Of a DNA stretch of 64,000 nucleotides, positions 1 through 10,598 are shown piece after piece. Origin of the DNA: Hydractinia symbiolongicarpus (Eukaryota > Cnidaria > Hydrozoa > Anthoathecata > Hydractiniidae); contig NC_079885.1 in assembly GCF_029227915.1 (NCBI RefSeq), forward strand, positions 13,897,001 through 13,961,000, in the 5' to 3' direction. A model generated the notes under the pieces. That model saw only the letters and a list, made by a program, of their open reading frames with translations. It did no database searches and was not told the origin of the DNA. The translations under genes were made by a program, and so were the position numbers. Every line of letters begins with the position of its first letter. Positions within the stretch are counted from its first letter, which is position 1.

Positions 1-4
1 AATA

Positions 5-186
5 GACTATGACGTCCCAAGTCCTTTTCCTTGGCGCCATGGCTTTAGAACACTTTTAACTCCGTGCACAGCCCTCTAAATGCTGTAACATGGCCTTTTG
101 CAGACTAATAAAGGCTTTAAACGTAAATACTGTCGTTCCAACTGCCTGCGCAGGTTACCATAGGAGTAGTCCTTCCAGTCTCAATG
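5..186. repeat. satellite monomer, reference copy of type a
   Basis: Type a opens with AATAGACTATGACG and is marked by CTTTAGAACACTTTTAACTC. Its middle reads GTAACATGGCC and its 3' part carries a 10-bp perfect palindrome CCTGCGCAGG (the variant CCTGCGCAAG occurs in g and h). It normally follows type e, whose end TAGTCTAG is partly complementary to the AATAGACTA start. Confidence 0.9.
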
Positions 187-368
187 GACTATGACGTCCC
201 AAGTCCTTTTCCTTGGCGCCATGGCTATAGAACACTGTTAACTACGTGCACAGCCCTCTAAAGGCAGTAATATGGCCATTTGGAGCCTAATAAAGGCCTT
301 ACACGTAAATCACGTTCTTCCACGTCCCCAGCAAGGCTACCAATGGTCTAGTGTTCCCAGTCTTAATG
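187..368. repeat. satellite monomer, reference copy of type b
   Basis: Type b is marked by CTATAGAACACTGTTAACTA in its first third, GGCAGTAATATGGCCATTTG in the middle and a 3' part with CACGTCCCCAGCAAGG. It contains the palindromes GACGTC, GGCGCC, CCATGG, GTTAAC, GTGCAC, TGGCCA and AAGGCCTT. Counting the consensus gives 52 C and 35 G (47.8% GC) and six CpG. It is the commonest partner 5' of type c. Confidence 0.9.
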
Positions 369-550
369 AAATAAGACGTCGAAAGTCCTTTTCTTTGACG
401 CCATGGCTATAGAACACTGTCAACTACGTGCACAGCCCTCTAAAGTCAGTAATATGGCCTTTTGCGGCCTAATAAAGCCTTTACACGAAAATACCGTGAT
501 TCCACCACCCTCCGCGGGATACCATTGGTCTAGTCCTTCCAGTCCCAATG
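369..550. repeat. satellite monomer, reference copy of type c
   Basis: Type c opens with AATAAGACGTC, has TTCTTTGACGCCATGG and ACTGTCAACTACG, and here a 3' half with AGTCAGTAATATGG, AAAATACCGTGATTCC and CTCCGCGGG. The same 5' part also occurs with other 3' halves (c2 at 22,342; an e-like half at 1,279), so type c is clearly modular. The monomer holds a 63-codon open frame repeated across the array, which I regard as spurious. Confidence 0.88.
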
Positions 551-732
551 GACTACAACGTCCCAAGTCGTTTTCTTTGGCACCTTGGCGTTAGAAGACC
601 GGCAACTACGCGCACAGTCCTCTAAATGCTGTAACATGGCCTTTTACAGACTAATAAAGGTCTTACACGCAAATCACGTTCTTCCACGCCCCAAGCAAGG
701 TTACCAATGGTCTAGTGTTCCCAGTCTTAATG
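551..732. repeat. satellite monomer, reference copy of type d
   Basis: Type d is marked by GACTACAACGTCCC, TTTGGCACCTTGGCGTTAG and AAGACCGGCAACTACGCGC, with a 3' part containing CACGCCCCAAGCAAGG. A 1-bp deletion (CACGCCCAAGC) marks a sub-lineage near 9,277, 11,785 and 14,837. From about 42 kb the 3' part is replaced by the e-type ending (GTGGTTCCACCACCC). Confidence 0.88.
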
Positions 733-914
733 GAATATGACGTCTCAAGTCCTTTTCCTTGGCGCTTTAGCGTTAAAACACTTTTTACTACGTGCACAGA
801 CCTCTAAATGCTGTAATATTGCCTTTTGCAGCCAAATAAAGGCTTAACACGTAAATAACGTGGTTCCACCACCCTTCGCGGGATACCATTAGTCTAGTCC
901 TTCCAGTCTCAATA
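733..914. repeat. satellite monomer, reference copy of type e
   Basis: Type e lacks the CCATGG of the others and instead has GGCGCTTTAGCGTTAAAACA, a short inverted repeat (CGCT-TT-AGCG). Its 3' part has TGTAATATTGCC, GTGGTTCCACCACCC and CTTCGCGGGATACC, ending TTAGTCTAGTCC. It normally precedes type a. Confidence 0.88.
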
Positions 915-1450
915 GACTATGACGTCCCAAGTCCTTTTCCTTGGCGCCATGGCTTTAGAACACTTTTAACTCCGTGCACAGCCCTCTAAATGCTGTAACA
1001 TGGCCTTTTGCAGACTAATAAAGGCTTTAAACGTAAATACTGTCGTTCCAAATGCCTGCGCAGGTTACCATAGGAGTAGTCCTTCCAGTCTCAATGGACT
1101 ATGACGTCCAAAGTCCTTTTCCTTGGCGCCATGGCTATAGAACACTGTTAACTACGTGCACAGCCCTCTAAAGGCAGTAATATGGCCATTTGCAGCCTAA
1201 TAAAGCTGTTATACGTAAATCACGTTCTTCCACGTCCCCAGCAAGGCTACCAATGGTCTAGTGTTCCCAGTCTTAATGGAATAAGACGTCCAAAGTCCTT
1301 TTCTTTGACGCCATGGCTATAGAACACTGTCAACTACGCGCACAGTTCTTTAAATGCTGTAATATTGCCTTTTGTAGCCAAATAAAGGCTTTACACGGAA
1401 AAAACGTGGTTCCACCACCCTTCGCGGGATACCATTAGTCTAGTCCTTCC

Positions 1451-1614
1451 AGTCCCAAGTCCTTTTCCTTGGCGCCATGGCTATAGAACACTGTTAACTA
1501 CGTGCACAGCCCTCTAAAGGCAGTAATATGGCCATTTGGAGCCTAATAAAGGCTTTACACGGAAAAAACGTGGTTCCACCACCCTTCGCGGGATACCATT
1601 AGTCTAGTCCTTCC
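1451..1614. repeat. 164-bp short monomer
   Basis: The joint CCAGTCCCAAGTCC at 1,451 and again at 1,615 replaces the normal CCAGTCTCAATGGACTATGA-type link, so the interval is 164 rather than 182 bp. The missing 18 bp end in the same GTC as the sequence before the gap, a microhomology deletion. Confidence 0.92.
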
Positions 1615-1960
1615 AGTCCCAAGTCCTTTTCCTTGGCGCCATGGCTATAGAACACTGTTAACTACGTGCACAGCCCTCTAAAGGTAGTAATATGGCCATT
1701 TGCAGCCTAATAAAGCTGTTATACGTAAATCACGTTCTTCCACGTCCCCAGCAAGGCTACCAATGGTCTAGTGTTCCCAGTCTTAATGGAATAAGACGTC
1801 CAAAGTCCTTTTCTTTGACGCCATGGCTATAGAACACTGTCAACTACGCGCACAGTTCTTTAAATGCTGTAATATTGCCTTTTGTAGCCAAATAAAGGCT
1901 TTACACGGAAAAAACGTGGTTCCACCACCCTTCGCGGGATACCATTAGTCTAGTCCTTCC

Positions 1961-2124
1961 AGTCCCAAGTCCTTTTCCTTGGCGCCATGGCTATAGAACA
2001 CTGTTAACTACGTGCACAGCCCTCTAAAGGCAGTAATATGGCCATTTGGAGCCTAATAAAGGCTTTACACGGAAAAAACGTGGTTCCACCACCCTTCGCG
2101 GGATACCATTAGTCTAGTCCTTCC
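1961..2124. repeat. 164-bp short monomer
   Basis: Same 18-bp deletion joints at 1,961 and 2,125, an exact 510-bp shift of the pair at 1,451 and 1,615. It was therefore copied with the 510-bp block. Confidence 0.92.
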
Positions 2125-2298
2125 AGTCCCAAGTCCTTTTCCTTGGCGCCATGGCTATAGAACACTGTTAACTACGTGCACAGCCCTCTAAAGGCAGTAA
2201 TATGGCCATTTGCAGCCTATTAAAGGCCTTATACGTAAATACTGTCGCTCCACCTGCCTGCGCAAGTTACCATTGGTGTAGTCCTTCCAGTCTCAATG

Positions 2299-2480
2299 GA
2301 CTATGACGTCCCAAGTCGTTTTCTTTGTCGCCGTGACGTTTAAAAACCCGCAAGTACGCGCACAGTCCTCTAAATGCTATAGTATGGCTTTTGTAAGTCT
2401 AAAAAAGGCCTTACGCGTAAACCACGTGCTTCCACGCTCCCAACCAGGCTACCATTGGTCTAGTGTTTTCAGTCTCAATG
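2299..2480. repeat. f-type monomer with c2-type 3' end
   Basis: The first part carries the f markers (TTTGTCGCCGTGACGTTT, AAAACCCGCAAGTACGCGC, GCTATAGTATGG). The 3' part reads CACGCTCCCAACCAGG and ATTGGTCTAGTGTTTTCAG, as in c2, instead of the usual f ending ACCTTTCCGACTATCATTG. The same chimera appears at about 13,973 and 16,337. Confidence 0.85.
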
Positions 2481-2782
2481 TAATATGACGTCCCAAGTCA
2501 TTTTCCTTGGCGCCATGGCTTTAGAACACTTTTAACTCCGTGCACAGCCCTCTAAAGGCTGTAATATGGCCATTTGCAGCCTAATAAAGGTGTTATACGT
2601 AAATACTGTCGTTCCAACTGCCTGCGCAGGTTACCATAGGAGTAGTCCTTCCAGTCTCAATGGACTATGACGTCCCAAGTCCTTTTCCTTTGCGCCATGG
2701 CTATAGAACACTGTTAACTACGCGCACAGTCCTCTAAATGCTGTAACATGGCCTTTTACAGACTAATAAAGGTCTTACACGC

Positions 2783-4242
2783 AAATCACGTTCTTCCACG
2801 CCCCAAGCAAGGTTACCAATGGTCTAGTGTTCCCAGTCTTAATGGAATATGACGTCTCAAGTCCTTTTCCTTGGCGCTTTAGCGTTAAAACACTTTTTAC
2901 TACGTGCACAGACCTCTAAATGCTGTAATATTGCCTTTTGCAGCCAAATAAAGGCTTAACACGTAAATAACGTGGTTCCACCACCCTTCGCGGGATACCA
3001 TTAGTCTAGTCCTTCCAGTCTCAATAGACTATGACGTCCCAAGTCCTTTTCCTTGGCGCCATGGCTTTAGAACACTTTTAACTCCGTGCACAGCCCTCTA
3101 AATGCTGTAACATGGCCTTTTGCAGACTAATAAAGGCTTTAAACGTAAATACTGTCGTTCCAACTGCCTGCGCAGGTTACCATAGGAGTAGTCCTTCCAG
3201 TCTCAATGGACTATGACGTCCCAAGTCCTTTTCCTTGGCGCCATGGCTATAGAACACTGTTAACTACGTGCACAGCCCTCTAAAGGCAGTAATATGGCCA
3301 TTTGGAGCCTAATAAAGGCCTTACACGTAAATCACGTTCTTCCACGTCCCCAGCAAGGCTACCAATGGTCTAGTGTTCCCAGTCTTAATGGAATAAGACG
3401 TCGAAAGTCCTTTTCTTTGACGCCATGGCTATAGAACACTGTCAACTACGCGCACAGTCCTTTAAATGCTGTAATAATGCCTTTTGTAGCCAAATAAAGG
3501 CCTTACACGTAAACCACGTGCTTCCACGCTCCCAACCAGGCTACCATTGGTCTAGTGTTTTCAGTCTCAATGTAATACGACGTTCCAATTCCTTTTCCTT
3601 GACGCTTTAGCGTTAAAACACATTTAACTACGTGCACGGCCCTTTGAACGCTGTAATATGGCCATTTGCAGCCTATTAAAGGCCTTATGCGTAAATACTG
3701 TCGCTCCGCCTGCCTGCGCAAGTTACCATTGGTCTAGTGTTTTCAGTCTCAATGTAATATGACGTCCCAAGTCATTTTCTTTGGCGCCATGGCTTTAGAA
3801 CACTTTTAACTCCGTGCACAGCCCTCTAAAGGCTGTAATATGGCCATTTGCAGTTAAATAAAAGCTTTAAACGTAAACACTGTCGTTCCAACTGCCTGCG
3901 CAGGTTACCATAGGAGTAGTCCTTCCAGTCTCAATGGACTATGACGTCCCAAGTCCTTTTCCTTGGCGCCATGGCTATAGAACACTGTCAACTACGTGCA
4001 CAGCCCTCTAAAGTCAGTAATATGGCCTTTTGCGGCCTAATAAAGCCTTTACACGAAAATACCGTGATTCCACCACCCTCCGCGGGATACCATTGGTCTA
4101 GTCCTTCCAGTCCCAATGGACTACAACGTCCCAAGTCGTTTTCTTTGGCACCTTGGCGTTAGAAGACCGGCAACTACGCGCACAGTCCTCTAAATGCTGT
4201 AACATGGCCTTTTACAGACTAATAAAGGTCTTACACGCAAAT
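2783..4242. repeat. 1.46-kb block, first of two near-identical copies
   Basis: This block of about eight monomers recurs at 6,566-8,025 with a constant offset of 3,783 bp. The offset equals 21 monomers minus 39 bp, which is two 18-bp deletions plus one 3-bp deletion. The only difference I noted is AACTCCGTGC here against AAATCCGTGC near 7,591. Both ends of the match fall within the CGTAAAT/GCAAAT segment of the monomer. Confidence 0.88.
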
Positions 4243-5579
4243 CACGTTCTTCCACGCCCCAAGCAAGGTTACCAATGGTCTAGTGTTCCCAGTCTTAATG
4301 GAATATGACGTCTCAAGTCCTTTTCCTTGGCGCTTTAGCGTTAAAACACTTTTTACTACGTGCACAGACCTCTAAATGCTGTAATATTGCCTTTTGCAGC
4401 CAAATAAAGGCTTAACACGTAAATAACGTGGTTCCACCACCCTTCGCGGGATACCATTAGTCTAGTCCTTCCAGTCTCAATAGACTATGACGTCCCAAGT
4501 CCTTTTCCTTGGCGCCATGGCTTTAGAAAACTTTTAACTCCGTGCACAGCCCTCTAAATGCTGTAACATGGCCTTTTGCAGACTAATAAAGGCTTTAAAC
4601 GTAAATACTGTCGTTCCAACTGCCTGCGCAGGTTACCATAGGAGTAGTCCTTCCAGTCTCAATGGACTATGACGTCCCAAGTCCTTTTCCTTGGCGCCAT
4701 GGCTATAGAACACTGTTAACTACGTGCACAGCCCTCTAAAGGCTGTAATATGGCCATTTGCAGCCTAATAAAGGTGTTATACGTAAATACTGTCGTTCCA
4801 ACTGCCTGTGCAGGTTACCATAGGAGTAGTCCTTCCAGTCTCAATGGACTATGACGTCCCAAGTCCTTTTCCTTGGCGCCATGGCTATAGAACACTGTTA
4901 ACTACGCGCACAGTCCTCTAAATGCTGTAACATGGCCTTTTACAGACTAATAAAGGTCTTACACGCAAATCACGTTCTTCCACGCCCCAAGCAAGGTTAC
5001 CAATGGTCTAGTGTTCCCAGTCTTAATGGAATATGACGTCTCAAGTCCTTTTCCTTGGCGCTTTAGCGTTAAAACACTTTTTACTACGTGCACAGACCTC
5101 TAAATGCTGTAATATTGCCTTTTGCAGCCAAATAAAGGCTTAACACGTAAATAACGTGGTTCCACCACCCTTTGCGGGATACCATTAGTCTAGTCCTTCC
5201 AGTCTCAATAGACTGACGTCCCAAGTCCTTTTCCTTGGCGCCATGGCTTTAGAACACTTTTAACTCCGTGCACAGCCCTCTAAATGCTGTAACATGGCCT
5301 TTTGCAGACTAATAAAGGCTTTAAACGTAAATACTGTCGTTCCAAATGCCTGCGCAGGTTACCATAGGAGTAGTCCTTCCAGTCTCAATGGACTATGACG
5401 TCCCAAGTCCTTTTCCTTGGCGCCATGGCTATAGAACACTGTTAACTACGTGCACAGCCCTCTAAAGGCAGTAATATGGCCATTTGCAGCCTAATAAAGC
5501 TGTTATACGTAAATCACGTTCTTCCACGTCCCCAGCAAGGCTACCAATGGTCTAGTGTTCCCAGTCTTAATGGAATAAG
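4243..5579. repeat. d-e-a-b monomers, upstream part of the 2.5-kb higher-order unit
   Basis: These monomers match 9,262-10,598 at an offset of 5,019 bp, including a private 3-bp loss (AATAGACTGACGTCC at about 5,209, lacking TAT). The same 3-bp loss is found at about 10,228 and 12,554, which ties the three copies together. The sub-variant CCTGTGCAGG near 4,804 is also shared. Confidence 0.85.
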
Positions 5580-6569
5580 ACGTCCAAAGTCCTTTTCTTT
5601 GACGCCATGGCTATAGAACACTGTCAACTACGCGCACAGTTCTTTAAATGCTGTAATATTGCCTTTTGTAGCCAAATAAAGGCTTTACACGGAAAAAACG
5701 TGGTTCCACCACCCTTCTCGGGATACCATTAGTCTAGTCCTTCCAGTCCCAAGTCCTTTTCCTTGGCGCCATGGCTATAGAACACTGTTAACTACGTGCA
5801 CAGCCCTCTAAAGGCAGTAATATGGCCATTTGGAGCCTAATAAAGGCTTTACACGGAAAAAACGTGGTTCCACCACCCTTCGCGGGATACCATTAGTCTA
5901 GTCCTTCCAGTCCCAAGTCCTTTTCCTTGGCGCCATGGCTATAGAACAATGTTAACTACGTGCACAGCCCTCTAAAGGCAGTAATATGGCCATTTGGAGC
6001 CTAATAAAGGCCTTACACGTAAATCACGTTCTTCCACGTCCCCAGCAAGGCTACCAATGGTCTAGTGTTCCCAGTCTTAATGGAATAAGACGTCCAAAGT
6101 CCTTTTCTTTGACGCCATGGCTATAGAACACTGTCAACTACGCGCACAGTCCTTTAAATGCTGTAATATTGCCTTTTGTAGCCAAATAAAGGCCTTACAC
6201 GTAAACCACGTGCTTCCACGCTCCCAACCAGGCTACCATTGGTCCAGTGTTTTCAGTCTCAATGTAATACGACGTTCCAATTCCTTTTCCTTGGCGCTTT
6301 AGCGTTAAAACACATTTAACTACGTGCACGGCCCTCTAAAGGCTGTAATATGGCCATTTGCAGTTAAATAAAGGCTTAAACGTAAACACTGTCGTTCCAA
6401 CTGCCTGCGCAGGTTACCATAGGAGTAGTCCTTCCAGTCTCAATGGACTATGACGTCCCAAGTCCTTTTCCTTGGCGCCATGGCTATAGAACACTGTTAA
6501 CTACGTGCACAGCCCTCTAAAGGCAGTAATATGGCCATTTGCAGCCTATTGAAGGCCTTATACGTAAAT
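5580..6569. repeat. partial copy of the 2.5-kb higher-order unit
   Basis: Matches 8,091-9,080 at an offset of 2,511 bp, including both 164-bp joints (5,745 and 5,909) and the variant CTTCTCGGG. At 6,569 the match breaks after CGTAAAT: here the sequence continues as the 1.46-kb block instead of the rest of the 2.5-kb unit. Confidence 0.86.
5745..5908. repeat. 164-bp short monomer
   Basis: Deletion joints (CCAGTCCCAAGTCC) at 5,745 and 5,909, exactly 164 bp apart. They are shared with the later higher-order copies at 8,256, 10,764 and 13,090. Confidence 0.92.
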
Positions 6570-8025
6570 CACGTTCTTCCACGCCCCAAGCAAGGTTACC
6601 AATGGTCTAGTGTTCCCAGTCTTAATGGAATATGACGTCTCAAGTCCTTTTCCTTGGCGCTTTAGCGTTAAAACACTTTTTACTACGTGCACAGACCTCT
6701 AAATGCTGTAATATTGCCTTTTGCAGCCAAATAAAGGCTTAACACGTAAATAACGTGGTTCCACCACCCTTCGCGGGATACCATTAGTCTAGTCCTTCCA
6801 GTCTCAATAGACTATGACGTCCCAAGTCCTTTTCCTTGGCGCCATGGCTTTAGAACACTTTTAACTCCGTGCACAGCCCTCTAAATGCTGTAACATGGCC
6901 TTTTGCAGACTAATAAAGGCTTTAAACGTAAATACTGTCGTTCCAACTGCCTGCGCAGGTTACCATAGGAGTAGTCCTTCCAGTCTCAATGGACTATGAC
7001 GTCCCAAGTCCTTTTCCTTGGCGCCATGGCTATAGAACACTGTTAACTACGTGCACAGCCCTCTAAAGGCAGTAATATGGCCATTTGGAGCCTAATAAAG
7101 GCCTTACACGTAAATCACGTTCTTCCACGTCCCCAGCAAGGCTACCAATGGTCTAGTGTTCCCAGTCTTAATGGAATAAGACGTCGAAAGTCCTTTTCTT
7201 TGACGCCATGGCTATAGAACACTGTCAACTACGCGCACAGTCCTTTAAATGCTGTAATAATGCCTTTTGTAGCCAAATAAAGGCCTTACACGTAAACCAC
7301 GTGCTTCCACGCTCCCAACCAGGCTACCATTGGTCTAGTGTTTTCAGTCTCAATGTAATACGACGTTCCAATTCCTTTTCCTTGACGCTTTAGCGTTAAA
7401 ACACATTTAACTACGTGCACGGCCCTTTGAACGCTGTAATATGGCCATTTGCAGCCTATTAAAGGCCTTATGCGTAAATACTGTCGCTCCGCCTGCCTGC
7501 GCAAGTTACCATTGGTCTAGTGTTTTCAGTCTCAATGTAATATGACGTCCCAAGTCATTTTCTTTGGCGCCATGGCTTTAGAACACTTTTAAATCCGTGC
7601 ACAGCCCTCTAAAGGCTGTAATATGGCCATTTGCAGTTAAATAAAAGCTTTAAACGTAAACACTGTCGTTCCAACTGCCTGCGCAGGTTACCATAGGAGT
7701 AGTCCTTCCAGTCTCAATGGACTATGACGTCCCAAGTCCTTTTCCTTGGCGCCATGGCTATAGAACACTGTCAACTACGTGCACAGCCCTCTAAAGTCAG
7801 TAATATGGCCTTTTGCGGCCTAATAAAGCCTTTACACGAAAATACCGTGATTCCACCACCCTCCGCGGGATACCATTGGTCTAGTCCTTCCAGTCCCAAT
7901 GGACTACAACGTCCCAAGTCGTTTTCTTTGGCACCTTGGCGTTAGAAGACCGGCAACTACGCGCACAGTCCTCTAAATGCTGTAACATGGCCTTTTACAG
8001 ACTAATAAAGGTCTTACACGCAAAT
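6566..8025. repeat. 1.46-kb block, second copy, inside the 2.5-kb repeat series
   Basis: Near-identical to 2,783-4,242. It sits between a partial 2.5-kb unit ending at 6,569 and the resumption of that unit at 8,091. At 8,026 type d switches to a c-type 3' half immediately after CAAAT. The arrangement looks like a block of the older neighbourhood placed within the series, by unequal exchange or conversion; the direction cannot be told from this window. Confidence 0.85.
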
Positions 8026-8090
8026 ACCGTGATTCCACCACCCTCCGCGGGATACCATTGGTCTAGTCCTTCCAGTCCCAATGGACTACA

Positions 8091-10598
8091 ACGTCCAAAG
8101 TCCTTTTCTTTGACGCCATGGCTATAGAACACTGTCAACTACGCGCACAGTTCTTTAAATGCTGTAATATTGCCTTTTGTAGCCAAATAAAGGCTTTACA
8201 CGGAAAAAACGTGGTTCCACCACCCTTCTCGGGATACCATTAGTCTAGTCCTTCCAGTCCCAAGTCCTTTTCCTTGGCGCCATGGCTATAGAACACTGTT
8301 AACTACGTGCACAGCCCTCTAAAGGCAGTAATATGGCCATTTGGAGCCTAATAAAGGCTTTACACGGAAAAAACGTGGTTCCACCACCCTTCGCGGGATA
8401 CCATTAGTCTAGTCCTTCCAGTCCCAAGTCCTTTTCCTTGGCGCCATGGCTATAGAACAATGTTAACTACGTGCACAGCCCTCTAAAGGCAGTAATATGG
8501 CCATTTGGAGCCTAATAAAGGCCTTACACGTAAATCACGTTCTTCCACGTCCCCAGCAAGGCTACCAATGGTCTAGTGTTCCCAGTCTTAATGGAATAAG
8601 ACGTCCAAAGTCCTTTTCTTTGACGCCATGGCTATAGAACACTGTCAACTACGCGCACAGTCCTTTAAATGCTGTAATATTGCCTTTTGTAGCCAAATAA
8701 AGGCCTTACACGTAAACCACGTGCTTCCACGCTCCCAACCAGGCTACCATTGGTCCAGTGTTTTCAGTCTCAATGTAATACGACGTTCCAATTCCTTTTC
8801 CTTGGCGCTTTAGCGTTAAAACACATTTAACTACGTGCACGGCCCTCTAAAGGCTGTAATATGGCCATTTGCAGTTAAATAAAGGCTTAAACGTAAACAC
8901 TGTCGTTCCAACTGCCTGCGCAGGTTACCATAGGAGTAGTCCTTCCAGTCTCAATGGACTATGACGTCCCAAGTCCTTTTCCTTGGCGCCATGGCTATAG
9001 AACACTGTTAACTACGTGCACAGCCCTCTAAAGGCAGTAATATGGCCATTTGCAGCCTATTGAAGGCCTTATACGTAAATACTGTCGCTCCACCTGCCTG
9101 CGCAAGTTACCATTGGTGTAGTCCTTCCAGTCTCAATGGACTATGACGTCCCAAGTCGTTTTCTTTGGCACCTTGGCGTTAGAAGACCGGCAACTACGCG
9201 CACAGTCCTCTAAATGCTGTAACATGGCCTTTTACAGACTAATAAAGGTCTTACACGCAAATCACGTTCTTCCACGCCCAAGCAAGGTTACCAATGGTCT
9301 AGTGTTCCCAGTCTTAATGGAATATGACGTCTCAAGTCCTTTTCCTTGGCGCTTTAGCGTTAAAACACTTTTTACTACGTGCACAGACCTCTAAATGCTG
9401 TAATATTGCCTTTTGCAGCCAAATAAAGGCTTAACACGTAAATAACGTGGTTCCACCACCCTTCGCGGGATACCATTAGTCTAGTCCTTCCAGTCTCAAC
9501 AGACTATGACGTCCCAAGTCCTTTTCCTTGGCGCCATGGCTTTAGAACACTTTTAACTCCGTGCACAGCCCTCTAAATGCTGTAACATGGCCTTTTGCAG
9601 ACTAATAAAGGCTTTAAACGTAAATACTGTCGTTCCAACTGCCTGCGCAGGTTACCATAGGAGTAGTCCTTCCAGTCTCAATGGACTATGACGTCCCAAG
9701 TCCTTTTCCTTGGCGCCATGGCTATAGAACACTGTTAACTACGTGCACAGCCCTCTAAAGGCTGTAATATGGCCATTTGCAGCCTAATAAAGGTGTTATA
9801 CGTAAATACTGTCGTTCCAACTGCCTGTGCAGGTTACCATAGGAGTAGTCCTTCCAGTCTCAATGGACTATGACGTCCCAAGTCCTTTTCCTTGGCGCCA
9901 TGGCTATAGAACACTGTTAACTACGCGCACAGTCCTCTAAATGCTGTAACATGGCCTTTTACAGACTAATAAAGGTCTTACACGCAAATCACGTTCTTCC
10001 ACGCCCCAAGCAAGGTTACCAATGGTCTAGTGTTCCCAGTCTTAATGGAATATGACGTCTCAAGTCCTTTTCCTTGGCGCTTTAGCGTTAAAACACTTTT
10101 TACTACGTGCACAGACCTCTAAATGCTGTAATATTGCCTTTTGCAGCCAAATAAAGGCTTAACACGTAAATAACGTGGTTCCACCACCCTTTGCGGGATA
10201 CCATTAGTCTAGTCCTTCCAGTCTCAATAGACTGACGTCCCAAGTCCTTTTCCTTGGCGCCATGGCTTTAGAACACTTTTAACTCCGTGCACAGCCCTCT
10301 AAATGCTGTAACATGGCCTTTTGCAGACTAATAAAGGCTTTAAACGTAAATACTGTCGTTCCAAATGCCTGCGCAGGTTACCATAGGAGTAGTCCTTCCA
10401 GTCTCAATGGACTATGACGTCCCAAGTCCTTTTCCTTGGCGCCATGGCTATAGAACACTGTTAACTACGTGCACAGCCCTCTAAAGGCAGTAATATGGCC
10501 ATTTGCAGCCTAATAAAGCTGTTATACGTAAATCACGTTCTTCCACGTCCCCAGCAAGGCTACCAATGGTCTAGTGTTCCCAGTCTTAATGGAATAAG
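8091..10598. repeat. 14-monomer higher-order unit, 2,508 bp, copy II
   Basis: Positions 8,091-10,598 recur from 10,599 at an offset of 2,508 bp. The length equals 14 monomers (2,548 bp) minus two 18-bp deletions, one 3-bp deletion (about 10,228) and one 1-bp deletion (about 9,277). All are shared with the next copy, so the unit was amplified after they arose. The variant AACAGACTATG at about 9,498 is another shared marker. Confidence 0.9.
8256..8419. repeat. 164-bp short monomer
   Basis: Deletion joints at 8,256 and 8,420. They are 2,511 bp after the pair at 5,745/5,909 and 2,508 bp before the pair at 10,764/10,928. Confidence 0.92.

Larger units (their letters stand above)
5..914. repeat. 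5-monomer higher-order unit a-b-c-d-e (910 bp)
   Basis: Five distinguishable 182-bp monomers follow one another and the series restarts with type a at 915 and type b at 1,097. The order a-b-c-d-e, or parts of it, reappears many times (for example 3,028 onward and 20,886 onward), so this is the simplest higher-order unit seen. The second round departs from it: the c monomer starting at 1,279 carries the 3' half typical of e and then meets the 18-bp deletion at 1,451. Confidence 0.9.
1111..2130. repeat. 510-bp tandem duplication of three monomers
   Basis: Positions 1,111-1,620 and 1,621-2,130 match at an offset of exactly 510 bp, with one substitution noted (AAGGCAG against AAGGTAG near 1,685). 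Since 510 = 164 + 182 + 164, each unit holds two monomers carrying the 18-bp deletion and one full monomer. The copy is continuous at the joint, as expected of unequal exchange or slippage. Confidence 0.88.

Noticed and set aside
878-900. CENP-B box in the CTTCGCGGGATACC segment of type e
   Set aside because: The TTCG and the spaced A of TTCGnnnnAnnCGGG are present, but the final CGGG is CCAT. No monomer type I read has the complete core.
28-900. RNA polymerase III promoter or tRNA-derived origin (A-box-like TGGCGCCATGG, B-box-like GGTTCCACCACC)
   Set aside because: Each has mismatches at core positions, the spacing of about 100 bp is longer than usual, and no cloverleaf can be folded around them. 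The match may be chance.
733-914. CGCT-TT-AGCG dyad in types e and g as a transcription terminator
   Set aside because: The stem is only 4 bp and the context is eukaryotic satellite DNA, so a bacterial-style terminator has no support.
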